Origin: Planctomycetota bacterium
Lineage (GTDB): Bacteria; Planctomycetota; UBA1135
Assembly: GCA_014382465.1 (NCBI GenBank)
Contig: JACNJP010000410.1
Span: forward strand, 1-6,189
Direction of reading: 5' to 3'
DNA length: 6,189 nucleotides
Both the position numbers and the translations under genes were made by a program. This document shows positions 1 to 6,138 of this stretch, one piece after another (position 1 is the stretch's first letter; each line of letters starts with the position of its first letter). The notes beneath the pieces are model-generated. The model did no database searches and was not told where the DNA came from. It worked only from the letters and a program-made list of their open reading frames with translations.

Positions 1-1082
1 GGCGGCCGACCAGCCCGACCGGCCGGGCCGCCAGGCGGCTGCGGGAGGCCACCGCCCCAAAGGCCGCCACCGCCCACCGCCTGCTCGGCTTCGACCCGTT
101 CGCCGGCGAGTTCCGGCGCGACGAGGACGCCCCGGTGGACGCCGCCTACCTGATCATCGACGAGGTCTCGATGATGGCCCTGCCGCTGGCCCACGCGGTG
201 CTGCGGGCGGTGCCGGACGGCTGCCGGGTGCTGTTCGTCGGCGACGCTGACCAGCTGCCGTCGGTCGGCCCCGGCTCGGTGCTGCGCGACCTGGTGGCGG
301 CGGAGTCGGTGCCGACCGTGCGCCTGGAGCAGATCCACCGCCAGGGCGCCGGCTCGGGCATCACCCGCGCCGCCCACCGGATCCTCGGCGGCGAGGCCCC
401 GCACACCGCCACCGGCCCCGGCGGCGACTTCTTCCTCACTTACCAGGACGACCCCGAGCGCGCCGCCGAGCTGGTCGAGCGCATCGTCTGCGAGCGGATC
501 CCCGAGCGCTACCGCCTCGACCCGCACCAGGACGTGCTGGTGCTGGCGCCGATGTACGCCGGCCCGCTCGGGGTCGACGCCCTCAACCAGCGGCTCGGCC
601 GCCGGCTCAACCCCGACGGCGCGGCGCTGCTCCCCGAGCAGGACGACGGCCGCCCGGCCCGCGGCGCCGCCCGCTTCCGCGTCGGCGACCGCGCCATGGT
701 GGTGCGCAACGACTACGACCGCGAGGTCTTCAACGGCGACGCCGGCCGCGTCACCGTCGTCGAGGAGAACGCCGTCACGGTCGAGATCGACGGCCGGCCG
801 CAGACCTACACCGCCGAGCAGATCGGCGACCTGATCCCGGCCTGGTGCGTGACGGTGCACCGCTCGCAGGGGTCGGAGGCGCGCGCCGTGGTGATCGTGC
901 TCGGCCGCTCGCACTTCCTGATGCTGCGCCGCAACCTGCTCTACACCGCGGTCACCCGCGGCAAGGAGCTGGTGTGCGTGGTCGCCGCCCACTCGGCCTT
1001 GCACCGCGCCGTGTCCAACGCCGAGGAGAACCAGCGCTTCGGGCGGCTGCGGCAGCGGGTCGACGGCGCCCGCCCGTCGTAG
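1..1082 (+). CDS. recD2: RecD2-type ATP-dependent DNA helicase, C-terminal half (5' end cut by window)
   Basis: This is a 5'-3' superfamily 1B DNA helicase of the RecD2/RecD-like family, a cytoplasmic ATPase linked to DNA repair and recombination. The frame is open from base 3 with no start inside the window. About 359 residues are visible, roughly half of a usual RecD2 of about 720-750; the N-terminal domain and the Walker A motif lie to the left. Visible motifs in order: PTGRAA then TAHRLL (motif Ia region, bases 15-86), IIDEVSMM (Walker B/motif II, D and E at 159-164; most relatives have DEAS or DESS), VGDADQLPSVGPG (motif III), the EQIHRQ segment (motif IV), APMYAGPLG followed by LNQRL, NDYDREVFNGDAG, VHRSQGSE (855-878) and YTAVTRGK (942-965; motif VI). 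It ends at TAG 1080-1082. An internal GTG at 135 lies between motif Ia and Walker B and is not a real start. The family is clear. The gene is probably intact, but its 5' half cannot be judged here. Confidence 0.93.
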   Translation, partial: RPTSPTGRAARRLREATAPKAATAHRLLGFDPFAGEFRRDEDAPVDAAYLIIDEVSMMALPLAHAVLRAVPDGCRVLFVGDADQLPSVGPGSVLRDLVAAESVPTVRLEQIHRQGAGSGITRAAHRILGGEAPHTATGPGGDFFLTYQDDPERAAELVERIVCERIPERYRLDPHQDVLVLAPMYAGPLGVDALNQRLGRRLNPDGAALLPEQDDGRPARGAARFRVGDRAMVVRNDYDREVFNGDAGRVTVVEENAVTVEIDGRPQTYTAEQIGDLIPAWCVTVHRSQGSEARAVVIVLGRSHFLMLRRNLLYTAVTRGKELVCVVAAHSALHRAVSNAEENQRFGRLRQRVDGARPS

Positions 1083-1097
1083 CCGGCGGCGCGCTAC
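1079..1097. repeat. Short inverted repeat spanning both convergent stop codons
   Basis: GTAGC at 1079-1083 is mirrored by GCTAC at 1093-1097 around a 9-base GC-rich loop. The arms contain the TAG stops of the helicase gene (1080-1082) and the opposing TPR membrane protein gene (1094-1096). A hairpin here could help end transcription from both sides. The 5-bp stem is short and no T-run follows on either strand, so a terminator function is only a guess and a chance match is quite possible. Confidence 0.25.
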
Positions 1098-3202
1098 TCC
1101 GGAAGCCCGATGCGCGTCCGCAGCGGCTGGCCGGCCTCGTAGAGCTCGAGGCGCTGGCGCATGCGGCCGGCGGCGGAGTTCTGGCCGGTGCGCATCGCGC
1201 CGAAGACGGCGTCCCGCTGCACCTGGACCGCCTGGGCGAAGTCGCCGGCGCTGGCGTAGGCGGCGGCGCGGGCGTCGAGCACGCGCGGGTCGCCCTGGGA
1301 CCCGCTGGCCTGCAGGTGGGCGGCCCACCTCAAGGCCTGGGCGGAGTCCCGCACGGTCGGGTCCGGGTGGGTCGAGTAGACCCACACCAGGTTGATGGCC
1401 GCCGGGATGGCGGTCTGGGAGTTCTTGGCGGCGTGCGCGAGGTTGGCGATGGCGTCCTCCGGCCGGCCGGCGAACAGCTGCAGCACGCCGAGGTTGATGC
1501 ACACCTGCGGCACCCGGCCGTCGGCCTGCGGACCGGCCAGCCGCCGCATGTTGCGGCTGTTGAGCTCGTTGGCGCGCTCGTAGTTGCGGATCGCCTCCTG
1601 CAGCCGGTTCTGCCGCCGGTAGAGGTCGCCGAGGTTGACGAAGGGCTTGACGTACTCGGGCGCCAGCTCGAGGGCTTGCTTCAGCATCTCCTCGATGCGC
1701 GCCATCAGCGCCGCCTGCTGGGCCGGCGGCAGCTCGTCGAGCCGGTGGCCGAGCAGCACCTGGCTGAGGTTGTTCAGCGCCTGCGGGTGCATCGGCCCGG
1801 TCTCGACCGACCTCTCCAGCAGCTCGATCGACTCGTCGAGCAGCTCCTTGCTGCGGTCGAGCATCCGCTGCCGCTGCTCCGGGGTGACGTCGGGCTGGAC
1901 CGCCTGGCGCCGCAGCAGCGCCGACTCCTCGTAGGCCATGCGGCCGAGGTTGTTGTAGCCGATCGAGGCGCCCGGGTTGCGCGCGACGGTGTCCTTCCAC
2001 AGCGTCGGCTCGTCGGCGTAGATCCGCCCTTGCAGGAAGCTGAGGGCGCCGAAGACCACCAGCAGGGCCGGCGCGCCGTAACGGGTCAGCTCGGCCCGCG
2101 GCCGGCCGGCGGCGGTGTAGAAGACCACCCGCGCCAGCAGCACGACCATGGCGATGGCGGCGTGGTACTGAAAGTGGTCGGCGACGAAGCTGAACTGGTG
2201 CGGGAAGACGTTGAGGAAGCCGAGCGCCGGGAACAGCACGCCGCCGAAGATCAGGGCCGCCACCAGCGGGCCGCGGCCCCACCGGCGCCGCATGGCGAAC
2301 AGCAGCCCCACCAGCGCCACCGCCGCAGCGGGATAGAGCCACTGGGCAGCATCGGCGACGTCGATGTCCCACTGCGGGTAGATGAAGATCAGCTTCGCCG
2401 GCCAGACCAGAGTGCCGAGGTAGGACCACAGGATGCGGCCGGAGATCAGGCAGCGCTCGACCATGGTGTGGTCCCAGGCCTGCCCCTCGGCGCCGACGTG
2501 CTCGACCTCGGCCACCGCGGTCAGCCAGCCGGCGAATCCGCCGAGCACCAGCATCACCGCCAGCGGCGCGACCACCCGCAGGTTCAGGGGGTGGCGCTTC
2601 CACCACAGCAGCAGCAAGGTCACCGCCGGCGCCGAAGCCACCACCGTCTTGCTGGCCAGCGCGCCGGCGAACAGCAGCACGGCGGCCCCCAGCACCAACG
2701 GACTGCGCTTCTCCGCCCACCGCAGGGACAGCAGGATCGAGCCGAGCGCCAGCAGCAGCGACAGCACGTTCTTGCGCTCGGTGACCCAGGCCACCGACTC
2801 GACGTTCACCGGGTGGACCATCCACAGCGCCGCCAGCATCCAGGCCCCGGGCAGGCCGAGGCGCAGCAGGAGCCGCCACAGGAGCACCGCGCCCAGCCCG
2901 TGGAGCAGGACGTTGTCGAGGTGGTAGCCGAAGGGGTTCGGCCCGCCGGCGTCATCGTCGCCCCACAGCCGCCGCTCGATCCAGAAGGTGGTGTGGACCA
3001 GCGGGTAGTACTGCGGCAGCGAGGACGGCTCGGTCCACATCCGCTCCAGGCCGCCGTCCTCGGTGAGCACCGGGTTCTCGGTGACGTAATCGTTGTCGTC
3101 CCAGATCCAGCGGTTCGGCAGCGCCGAGCTGAAGGCCGCCAGCGCCAGCACGACGAGCAAGACGCCCTGGAGCCATGCGGGGGGACGGCGCAGCAGGTCC
3201 AT
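1094..3202 (-). CDS. Multi-pass membrane protein with GT-C/TMTC-like N-terminal part and C-terminal TPR repeats
   Basis: This 702-residue inner-membrane protein probably belongs to the GT-C superfamily, whose members move sugars from polyprenyl-phosphate donors. After a first membrane helix (about 11-28) comes WIWDDNDYV (33-40) with an Asp pair where GT-C enzymes place the catalytic or metal-binding acid in the first outer loop. HP, NVESVAWV and TERKNVLS (130-148) follow, a signature of TMTC-like and bacterial TPR membrane proteins. Hydrophobic segments continue near 94-114, 118-131, 145-160, 168-200, 209-230, 288-304, 312-334, 345-362 and 376-390; ADHFQYHAA (341-349) is another family hallmark. 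Residues about 410-690 are TPR-like helices (for example 513-546, 565-593, 639-667). Two start codons are not in competition: an in-frame TAG lies 9 bases upstream of ATG 3200-3202. The start has no Shine-Dalgarno sequence (GCTCCCCCC precedes it), so coupling to the gene before it is likely. Substrate unknown; it could instead be a non-catalytic scaffold. Confidence 0.85.
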   Translation of the reverse strand: MDLLRRPPAWLQGVLLVVLALAAFSSALPNRWIWDDNDYVTENPVLTEDGGLERMWTEPSSLPQYYPLVHTTFWIERRLWGDDDAGGPNPFGYHLDNVLLHGLGAVLLWRLLLRLGLPGAWMLAALWMVHPVNVESVAWVTERKNVLSLLLALGSILLSLRWAEKRSPLVLGAAVLLFAGALASKTVVASAPAVTLLLLWWKRHPLNLRVVAPLAVMLVLGGFAGWLTAVAEVEHVGAEGQAWDHTMVERCLISGRILWSYLGTLVWPAKLIFIYPQWDIDVADAAQWLYPAAAVALVGLLFAMRRRWGRGPLVAALIFGGVLFPALGFLNVFPHQFSFVADHFQYHAAIAMVVLLARVVFYTAAGRPRAELTRYGAPALLVVFGALSFLQGRIYADEPTLWKDTVARNPGASIGYNNLGRMAYEESALLRRQAVQPDVTPEQRQRMLDRSKELLDESIELLERSVETGPMHPQALNNLSQVLLGHRLDELPPAQQAALMARIEEMLKQALELAPEYVKPFVNLGDLYRRQNRLQEAIRNYERANELNSRNMRRLAGPQADGRVPQVCINLGVLQLFAGRPEDAIANLAHAAKNSQTAIPAAINLVWVYSTHPDPTVRDSAQALRWAAHLQASGSQGDPRVLDARAAAYASAGDFAQAVQVQRDAVFGAMRTGQNSAAGRMRQRLELYEAGQPLRTRIGLPE

Positions 3203-3211
3203 GGGGGGAGC

Positions 3212-3676
3212 CTAGCCGCGCAGGAAGCGGATGGCGCCGTCGGGCAGCAGGTAGAGGATCAGCATGGCGCCGCCCTCGACCGTCGGCGCGTGCTTGGAGC
3301 CCGGCTCGTAGACCGTCCAGCCGGGCGGGTTGCCGTCGAAGCGCGGCGCCCCGTCGACCGCAAAGCACAGGTCGATCTCGCCCTCGGGGTGCTCGTGGAG
3401 CGGCCCGGGCACCGACATCAGCACGGCGTCGGCGCTGAAGCCGGCGCTCTCCTCGCTCTCGCTGAAGAGCCGCGAGTACTGCAGCGGCGCCGCGCCGTGG
3501 TTGCAGATCGTGCCGCCGGCGAGGGCCTCGCGCATGGACCGGCCGAGCTCCTGGACGAAAGGGCCGTCGAAAGGGAATTCGGCCTCGAGCCCTTCACGGG
3601 CGACCGCCGGCTCCTTCAGGTCCAGGGTGGCGGCGAAGGCGAGCAGAGGATGGAGGTCGCGGGGAGTCAGCTCCAT
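3212..3676 (-). CDS. Cupin-fold protein of the 4-hydroxylaminobenzoate lyase (DUF4863/PnbB-like) family
   Basis: This 154-residue soluble protein has no signal peptide. The C-terminal half shows both cupin motifs: GPLHEHPEGE (91-100), giving likely metal ligands His94, His96 and Glu100, and GWTVYEPGSKH (119-129), giving His129. PTVEGGAMLILYLLPDGAI (131-149) closely resembles the end of 4-hydroxylaminobenzoate lyases (from memory, no search run). Those enzymes turn 4-hydroxylaminobenzoate into protocatechuate and ammonia in nitrobenzoate breakdown. No nitroreductase or ring-cleavage gene is visible, so the substrate may differ and the name should be read as a family label. ATG 3674-3676 lies 13 bases after the preceding gene's stop. 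Only a weak TAGGA sits 11 bases upstream, and AGGAGGAG (3693-3700) is too far to serve well. Its TAG stop (3212-3214) is in frame with the downstream gene's ATG 9 bases on. Family assignment is good; function is uncertain. Confidence 0.8.
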   Translation of the reverse strand: MELTPRDLHPLLAFAATLDLKEPAVAREGLEAEFPFDGPFVQELGRSMREALAGGTICNHGAAPLQYSRLFSESEESAGFSADAVLMSVPGPLHEHPEGEIDLCFAVDGAPRFDGNPPGWTVYEPGSKHAPTVEGGAMLILYLLPDGAIRFLRG

Positions 3677-3689
3677 GAAGCCGCGTATC

Positions 3690-5666
3690 CTACTCCTCCT
3701 CGCCGGCGACGTAGCCGAGGTCGCTGAGCCGCTTGCGCTCTCCCGGGCGGAATTCGCGCGCCGGAAGCAGCGGGAACAGGTCGCGCTGGAGCCGCTCGCG
3801 GGCGGCGGCCAGCAGCTCCTCGACCCGCTCCGGGTGGGCCGCGGAGAGGTCGTTCCGCTCGCCGGGGTCGGCGCCGAGGTCGTAGAGCTGCTCGGCGTCG
3901 AGCTCGAATTCGCCCCGCACCGGCTCTTCGGCGTAGCGGACCACGGCGTGCAGCTTCCAGCCGTCCTTCCGCACCGTGATGCCGCTGCGCATCACGGACA
4001 GCGCCACGCGGCCCGGGTCGCCGGGCGGGTCGAGCAGGTGGCGGCCGTCGGCGCCGCGCGCCGGGGCGCCGGTGAGCCGCAGCAGAGTGTAGGCGGCGTC
4101 GACCAGCTCGGGGGCGCCGGCGAGCTCCAGGCCGGGCGGCACGCCGGGACCGGCCAGGATCAGCGGCACCGCGATCTCGCCCTCGAACAGGGTGGTGGAG
4201 TGCTCGACCGAGCCGCGGTCGCCGAACATCTCGCCGTGGTCGCCGGTGAACAGCACCAGCGTCGGCCGGCCGCCGCGCTCTACCGCGTCGAGCAGCTCGC
4301 CGACCATCTGGTCGAGGTAGAGCACCTCTTCGCGGTAGCGCGCGCGCAGGAAGCGGCCCAGCTCGAGGCCGCGGGCGCCGCCCTCGCCGCCGTCCTCGGC
4401 GATCCGCCGGCGCAGCTCCACGCGGGCCGGGAAGTCGTCGAGCGGACGGTTGCGGTAGCCGTCGGGCACCGCCGCCGCGGACTCGGTGCCGGCGTAGGGC
4501 GGCGGCGCGATGTACGGCGTGTGCGGGTCGTAGTAGTTGACGAACAGGAAGTAGGGCCGCGTCCCGGCGGCCAGCCCGGCGATCCGCGCCACCGCCGTGG
4601 AGGTCGTGCGCGCGCCCTCTTCGACGTGCGGGCGGTAGGTCGAGCGGTCGGGCGGGTAGAGCGCCCGCCGCAGCGTGAAATTCACCGCCCGCCGCAGCGG
4701 TTCGACCGGCGCGAGCCAGCCGTACCAGGTCTGGCGCTCCTTCCAGGCGATCAGCTCCCACCAGGGGTCGACGACCTCGAGCGGATCCCAGGCCTCGAAG
4801 CCCTCGGCGAGGTCCTGGCCGCGCTCCGGCACGTGGCTGAGCAGCGGGTTCGAGGACACCGCGGCGGTGCGGTAACCGGCGGCGGCGAAGCGCTCGGCGA
4901 GCGTGACCATGCCCCACTCCTGCTCGAGCTGCTCGCTGGAGGGCCAGCGCGACAGGTTGCTGCGCATCCCGAGCTTCTCGATGTCGAGCGCGCACAGCAG
5001 CGACAGGTGGCTCGGCAGGGTCTGGTTGCTGGGGGCGACCGCCGCCGGCGACCACGCGCCGCGCTGGCGCAGTCGGTCGAGGTTGGGGGTCGGCAGCGCC
5101 GGGTCGAGCAGGACGTCGGCGCGCAGGGTGTCGGCCACCAACAGCAGGACGTCCGGACGCTCGGCGCCGACCGCGACGGCGGTGGAGCGGGCCGGAGCGG
5201 CAGGCAGCGGCGGCGGCGGCCGGACCGGCAGCGGCCGCAGCTCGCCCGGGCTCAGGAGGCTGACGATCGGCACCAGGAGGGCGAGGAGGCCCAGCAGCGG
5301 GAAGACCGGGTCGGGCAGGCGGAGCCGGGTCTGGATCGACCGGGCGCCGAAGGCGGCGGCGAGGAACACCGCTATTCCGGCCCAGGTGCCGGCCGGGCCG
5401 GCGCAGAAGGCGCCGAGGCTCAGCGCCATGCCGAGCAGGTAGGCGCCGGTCGGGCTGGGGCGGCGGCGGAACAGCAGCAGCAGCAGCGTGAGCAGGACCG
5501 CCGCGACGCCGTTGCCGAGGAAGACCACGAAGGCGCGTTCGCGCAGCATCGGCTCCGCGGCGGTCCAGCCGAAGCCGAACAGCAGGTCGAGGAAGCCGAA
5601 CGCCAGCGTGCCGCCGAGGGCGGCGCTGAGCAGGAGCGGGGCGGAGCGCCGGGGCGGCTCAGTCAT
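3690..5666 (-). CDS. Membrane-anchored sulfatase-fold hydrolase/transferase with Thr at the nucleophile position
   Basis: This 658-residue protein belongs to the alkaline phosphatase/sulfatase superfamily. Five hydrophobic segments (about 11-32, 45-66, 74-90, 93-108, 120-139) are followed by a Pro-rich linker (144-160), which places the catalytic domain outside the membrane. Active-site motifs: LLLVADTLRAD (174-184; metal-binding Asp179), QTLPSH (215-220) where Thr216 sits at the usual Cys/Ser formylglycine position, DPHTPY (380-385), FTGDHGE (473-479; Asp476, His477), EHSTTLFEGEIAVPLI (488-503) and the basic VRKDGWKL (565-572). LYDLGADPGERNDL (594-607) and LSDLGYVAG (648-656) are typical C-terminal marks. 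Thr-type active sites and five N-terminal helices are known in lipoteichoic acid synthases and phosphoethanolamine transferases, so a phospho-group transferase is an alternative to a sulfatase. A Trp-rich stretch lies at 302-317. ATG 5664-5666 is supported by GGAGGAGG six bases upstream and an ATGACTGA overlap with the preceding gene. Substrate unknown. Confidence 0.88.
   Translation of the reverse strand: MTEPPRRSAPLLLSAALGGTLAFGFLDLLFGFGWTAAEPMLRERAFVVFLGNGVAAVLLTLLLLLFRRRPSPTGAYLLGMALSLGAFCAGPAGTWAGIAVFLAAAFGARSIQTRLRLPDPVFPLLGLLALLVPIVSLLSPGELRPLPVRPPPPLPAAPARSTAVAVGAERPDVLLLVADTLRADVLLDPALPTPNLDRLRQRGAWSPAAVAPSNQTLPSHLSLLCALDIEKLGMRSNLSRWPSSEQLEQEWGMVTLAERFAAAGYRTAAVSSNPLLSHVPERGQDLAEGFEAWDPLEVVDPWWELIAWKERQTWYGWLAPVEPLRRAVNFTLRRALYPPDRSTYRPHVEEGARTTSTAVARIAGLAAGTRPYFLFVNYYDPHTPYIAPPPYAGTESAAAVPDGYRNRPLDDFPARVELRRRIAEDGGEGGARGLELGRFLRARYREEVLYLDQMVGELLDAVERGGRPTLVLFTGDHGEMFGDRGSVEHSTTLFEGEIAVPLILAGPGVPPGLELAGAPELVDAAYTLLRLTGAPARGADGRHLLDPPGDPGRVALSVMRSGITVRKDGWKLHAVVRYAEEPVRGEFELDAEQLYDLGADPGERNDLSAAHPERVEELLAAARERLQRDLFPLLPAREFRPGERKRLSDLGYVAGEEE
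5472..5486. repeat. (CAG)5 triplet run
   Basis: Five CAG triplets in a row read on the minus strand as CTG leucine codons in the second membrane helix (about residues 60-65) of the membrane sulfatase-fold protein. The run is explained by Leu codon bias in a hydrophobic helix. It could allow slippage, but in-frame steps would only change helix length. Confidence 0.5.
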
Positions 5667-6138
5667 CGCCGTCCTCCTCCGCGGGGTCCTCGGCTTCGTC
5701 GCCGTCGAGGTAGCCCATCATGCGCAACAAGGCCATGCGCTCGGGGTCGAGCCCAGGGTCAGCGGCGCCGCGGACCGCCTCCTCGGCGGCGAAGGCCCGG
5801 GCGGCGGCGCGCAGCTCGCTGGAGGCCACGGCCTCGCCGAGGTCGGTGAGCTCCTGCGGATCGGCCGCGAGATCGACGGTCGCCAGGTGCGCTGGCTCGG
5901 TCCCGCCGGGGCGCAGCCGGCTCAGCCACTTGCGGCCGCCGGCCTGAAGCGCCAGCCGGGACTCGTCGCGGGCGGCGTGGATCGGCGCGGTGGCCGGGGC
6001 GGCGCGGCCGAAGGACAACCAGCCCGCCGGCACGTCGTCCAGGGGGGGCGGCGGCAGCTCTCGGCCGTCGACGCCGCTCCCCCCCAGCCCGGAGGGTACC
6101 CGCAACATCTGCTCATGAAGCGCGCTCCCGAGCTTCAT
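5659..6138 (-). CDS. C-terminal part of a second sulfatase-fold protein; N-terminal half absent or broken
   Basis: This reading frame of 159 residues matches only the last third of a sulfatase-fold protein. SALHEQMLRVP (5-15) corresponds to the HG-x-x-LYEE-x-x-VP segment just after the metal-binding DHGE motif, LDDVPAGWLS (33-42) to the usual DVxPTLL helix, ALQAGGRKWLSRL (64-76) to the basic substrate-side strand, LATVDLAADPQELTDL (85-100) to the LYDLxxDPxExxNL segment, and LLRMMGYLDGDE (137-148) to the terminal Leu-Gly-Tyr motif. An acidic tail follows (about 148-159). All nucleophile and most metal-binding motifs are missing. The frame stays open to 6165 and is stopped by TAA at 6166-6168, so the front half is either lost, in another frame, or hidden by sequence errors near the edge. 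The ATG at 6136-6138 lacks a Shine-Dalgarno sequence and falls inside a conserved domain, so it is probably not a genuine start. It overlaps the next gene by 8 bases (ATGACTGA). Probably a pseudogene remnant or a frameshifted, edge-truncated gene. Confidence 0.65.
   Translation of the reverse strand: MKLGSALHEQMLRVPSGLGGSGVDGRELPPPPLDDVPAGWLSFGRAAPATAPIHAARDESRLALQAGGRKWLSRLRPGGTEPAHLATVDLAADPQELTDLGEAVASSELRAAARAFAAEEAVRGAADPGLDPERMALLRMMGYLDGDEAEDPAEEDGDD
5673..5680 (-). promoter_or_regulatory. Strong Shine-Dalgarno sequence for the membrane sulfatase-fold gene
   Basis: On the minus strand GGAGGAGG lies six bases before ATG 5664-5666. It sits inside the coding end of the preceding sulfatase-fold frame, whose TGA (5659-5661) overlaps the ATG region as ATGACTGA. 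The strong site fixes the start of the 658-residue protein and suggests translational coupling between the two genes. It is the only strong ribosome-binding site among the minus-strand genes. Confidence 0.75.

Noticed and set aside
135..1082. Helicase gene starting at GTG 135
   Set aside because: The frame is open to the left edge and residues before base 135 already match the helicase motif Ia region, so the true start is outside the window.
2952..3368. Minus-strand frame of 138 codons across the cupin/TPR gene junction
   Set aside because: It overlaps conserved parts of both genes, including the outer-loop Asp pair region, and its own translation is an Arg/Ala-rich shadow.
845..3727. Plus-strand open frame of 960 codons antisense to the TPR membrane and cupin genes
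   Set aside because: The translation is rich in Arg, His, Gln, Val and Gly with no recognisable motifs, and it begins inside the helicase gene. It mirrors the codon bias of the minus-strand genes, which carry clear family motifs.
3667..5055. Minus-strand frame of 462 codons in another frame within the sulfatase-fold gene
   Set aside because: Arg/Ala/Pro-rich translation without motifs, wholly inside a gene that has convincing catalytic motifs in its own frame.
4903..5442. Plus-strand frame of 179 codons with Ser/Arg-rich translation
   Set aside because: Antisense shadow of the membrane-helix and active-site part of the sulfatase-fold gene; no motif and no ribosome-binding site of note.
5459..5490. 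CGG and CAG triplet runs as a possible regulatory repeat
   Set aside because: They encode Arg and Leu codons at the edge of a membrane helix and are explained by codon bias; no unit longer than three bases repeats.
3330..5849. Plus-strand open frame of 839 codons antisense to the sulfatase-fold genes
   Set aside because: Low-complexity Gln/Arg/Glu/Ala translation with no domain; it spans three real minus-strand genes. This is a usual effect of high GC, where stop codons are rare in antisense frames.
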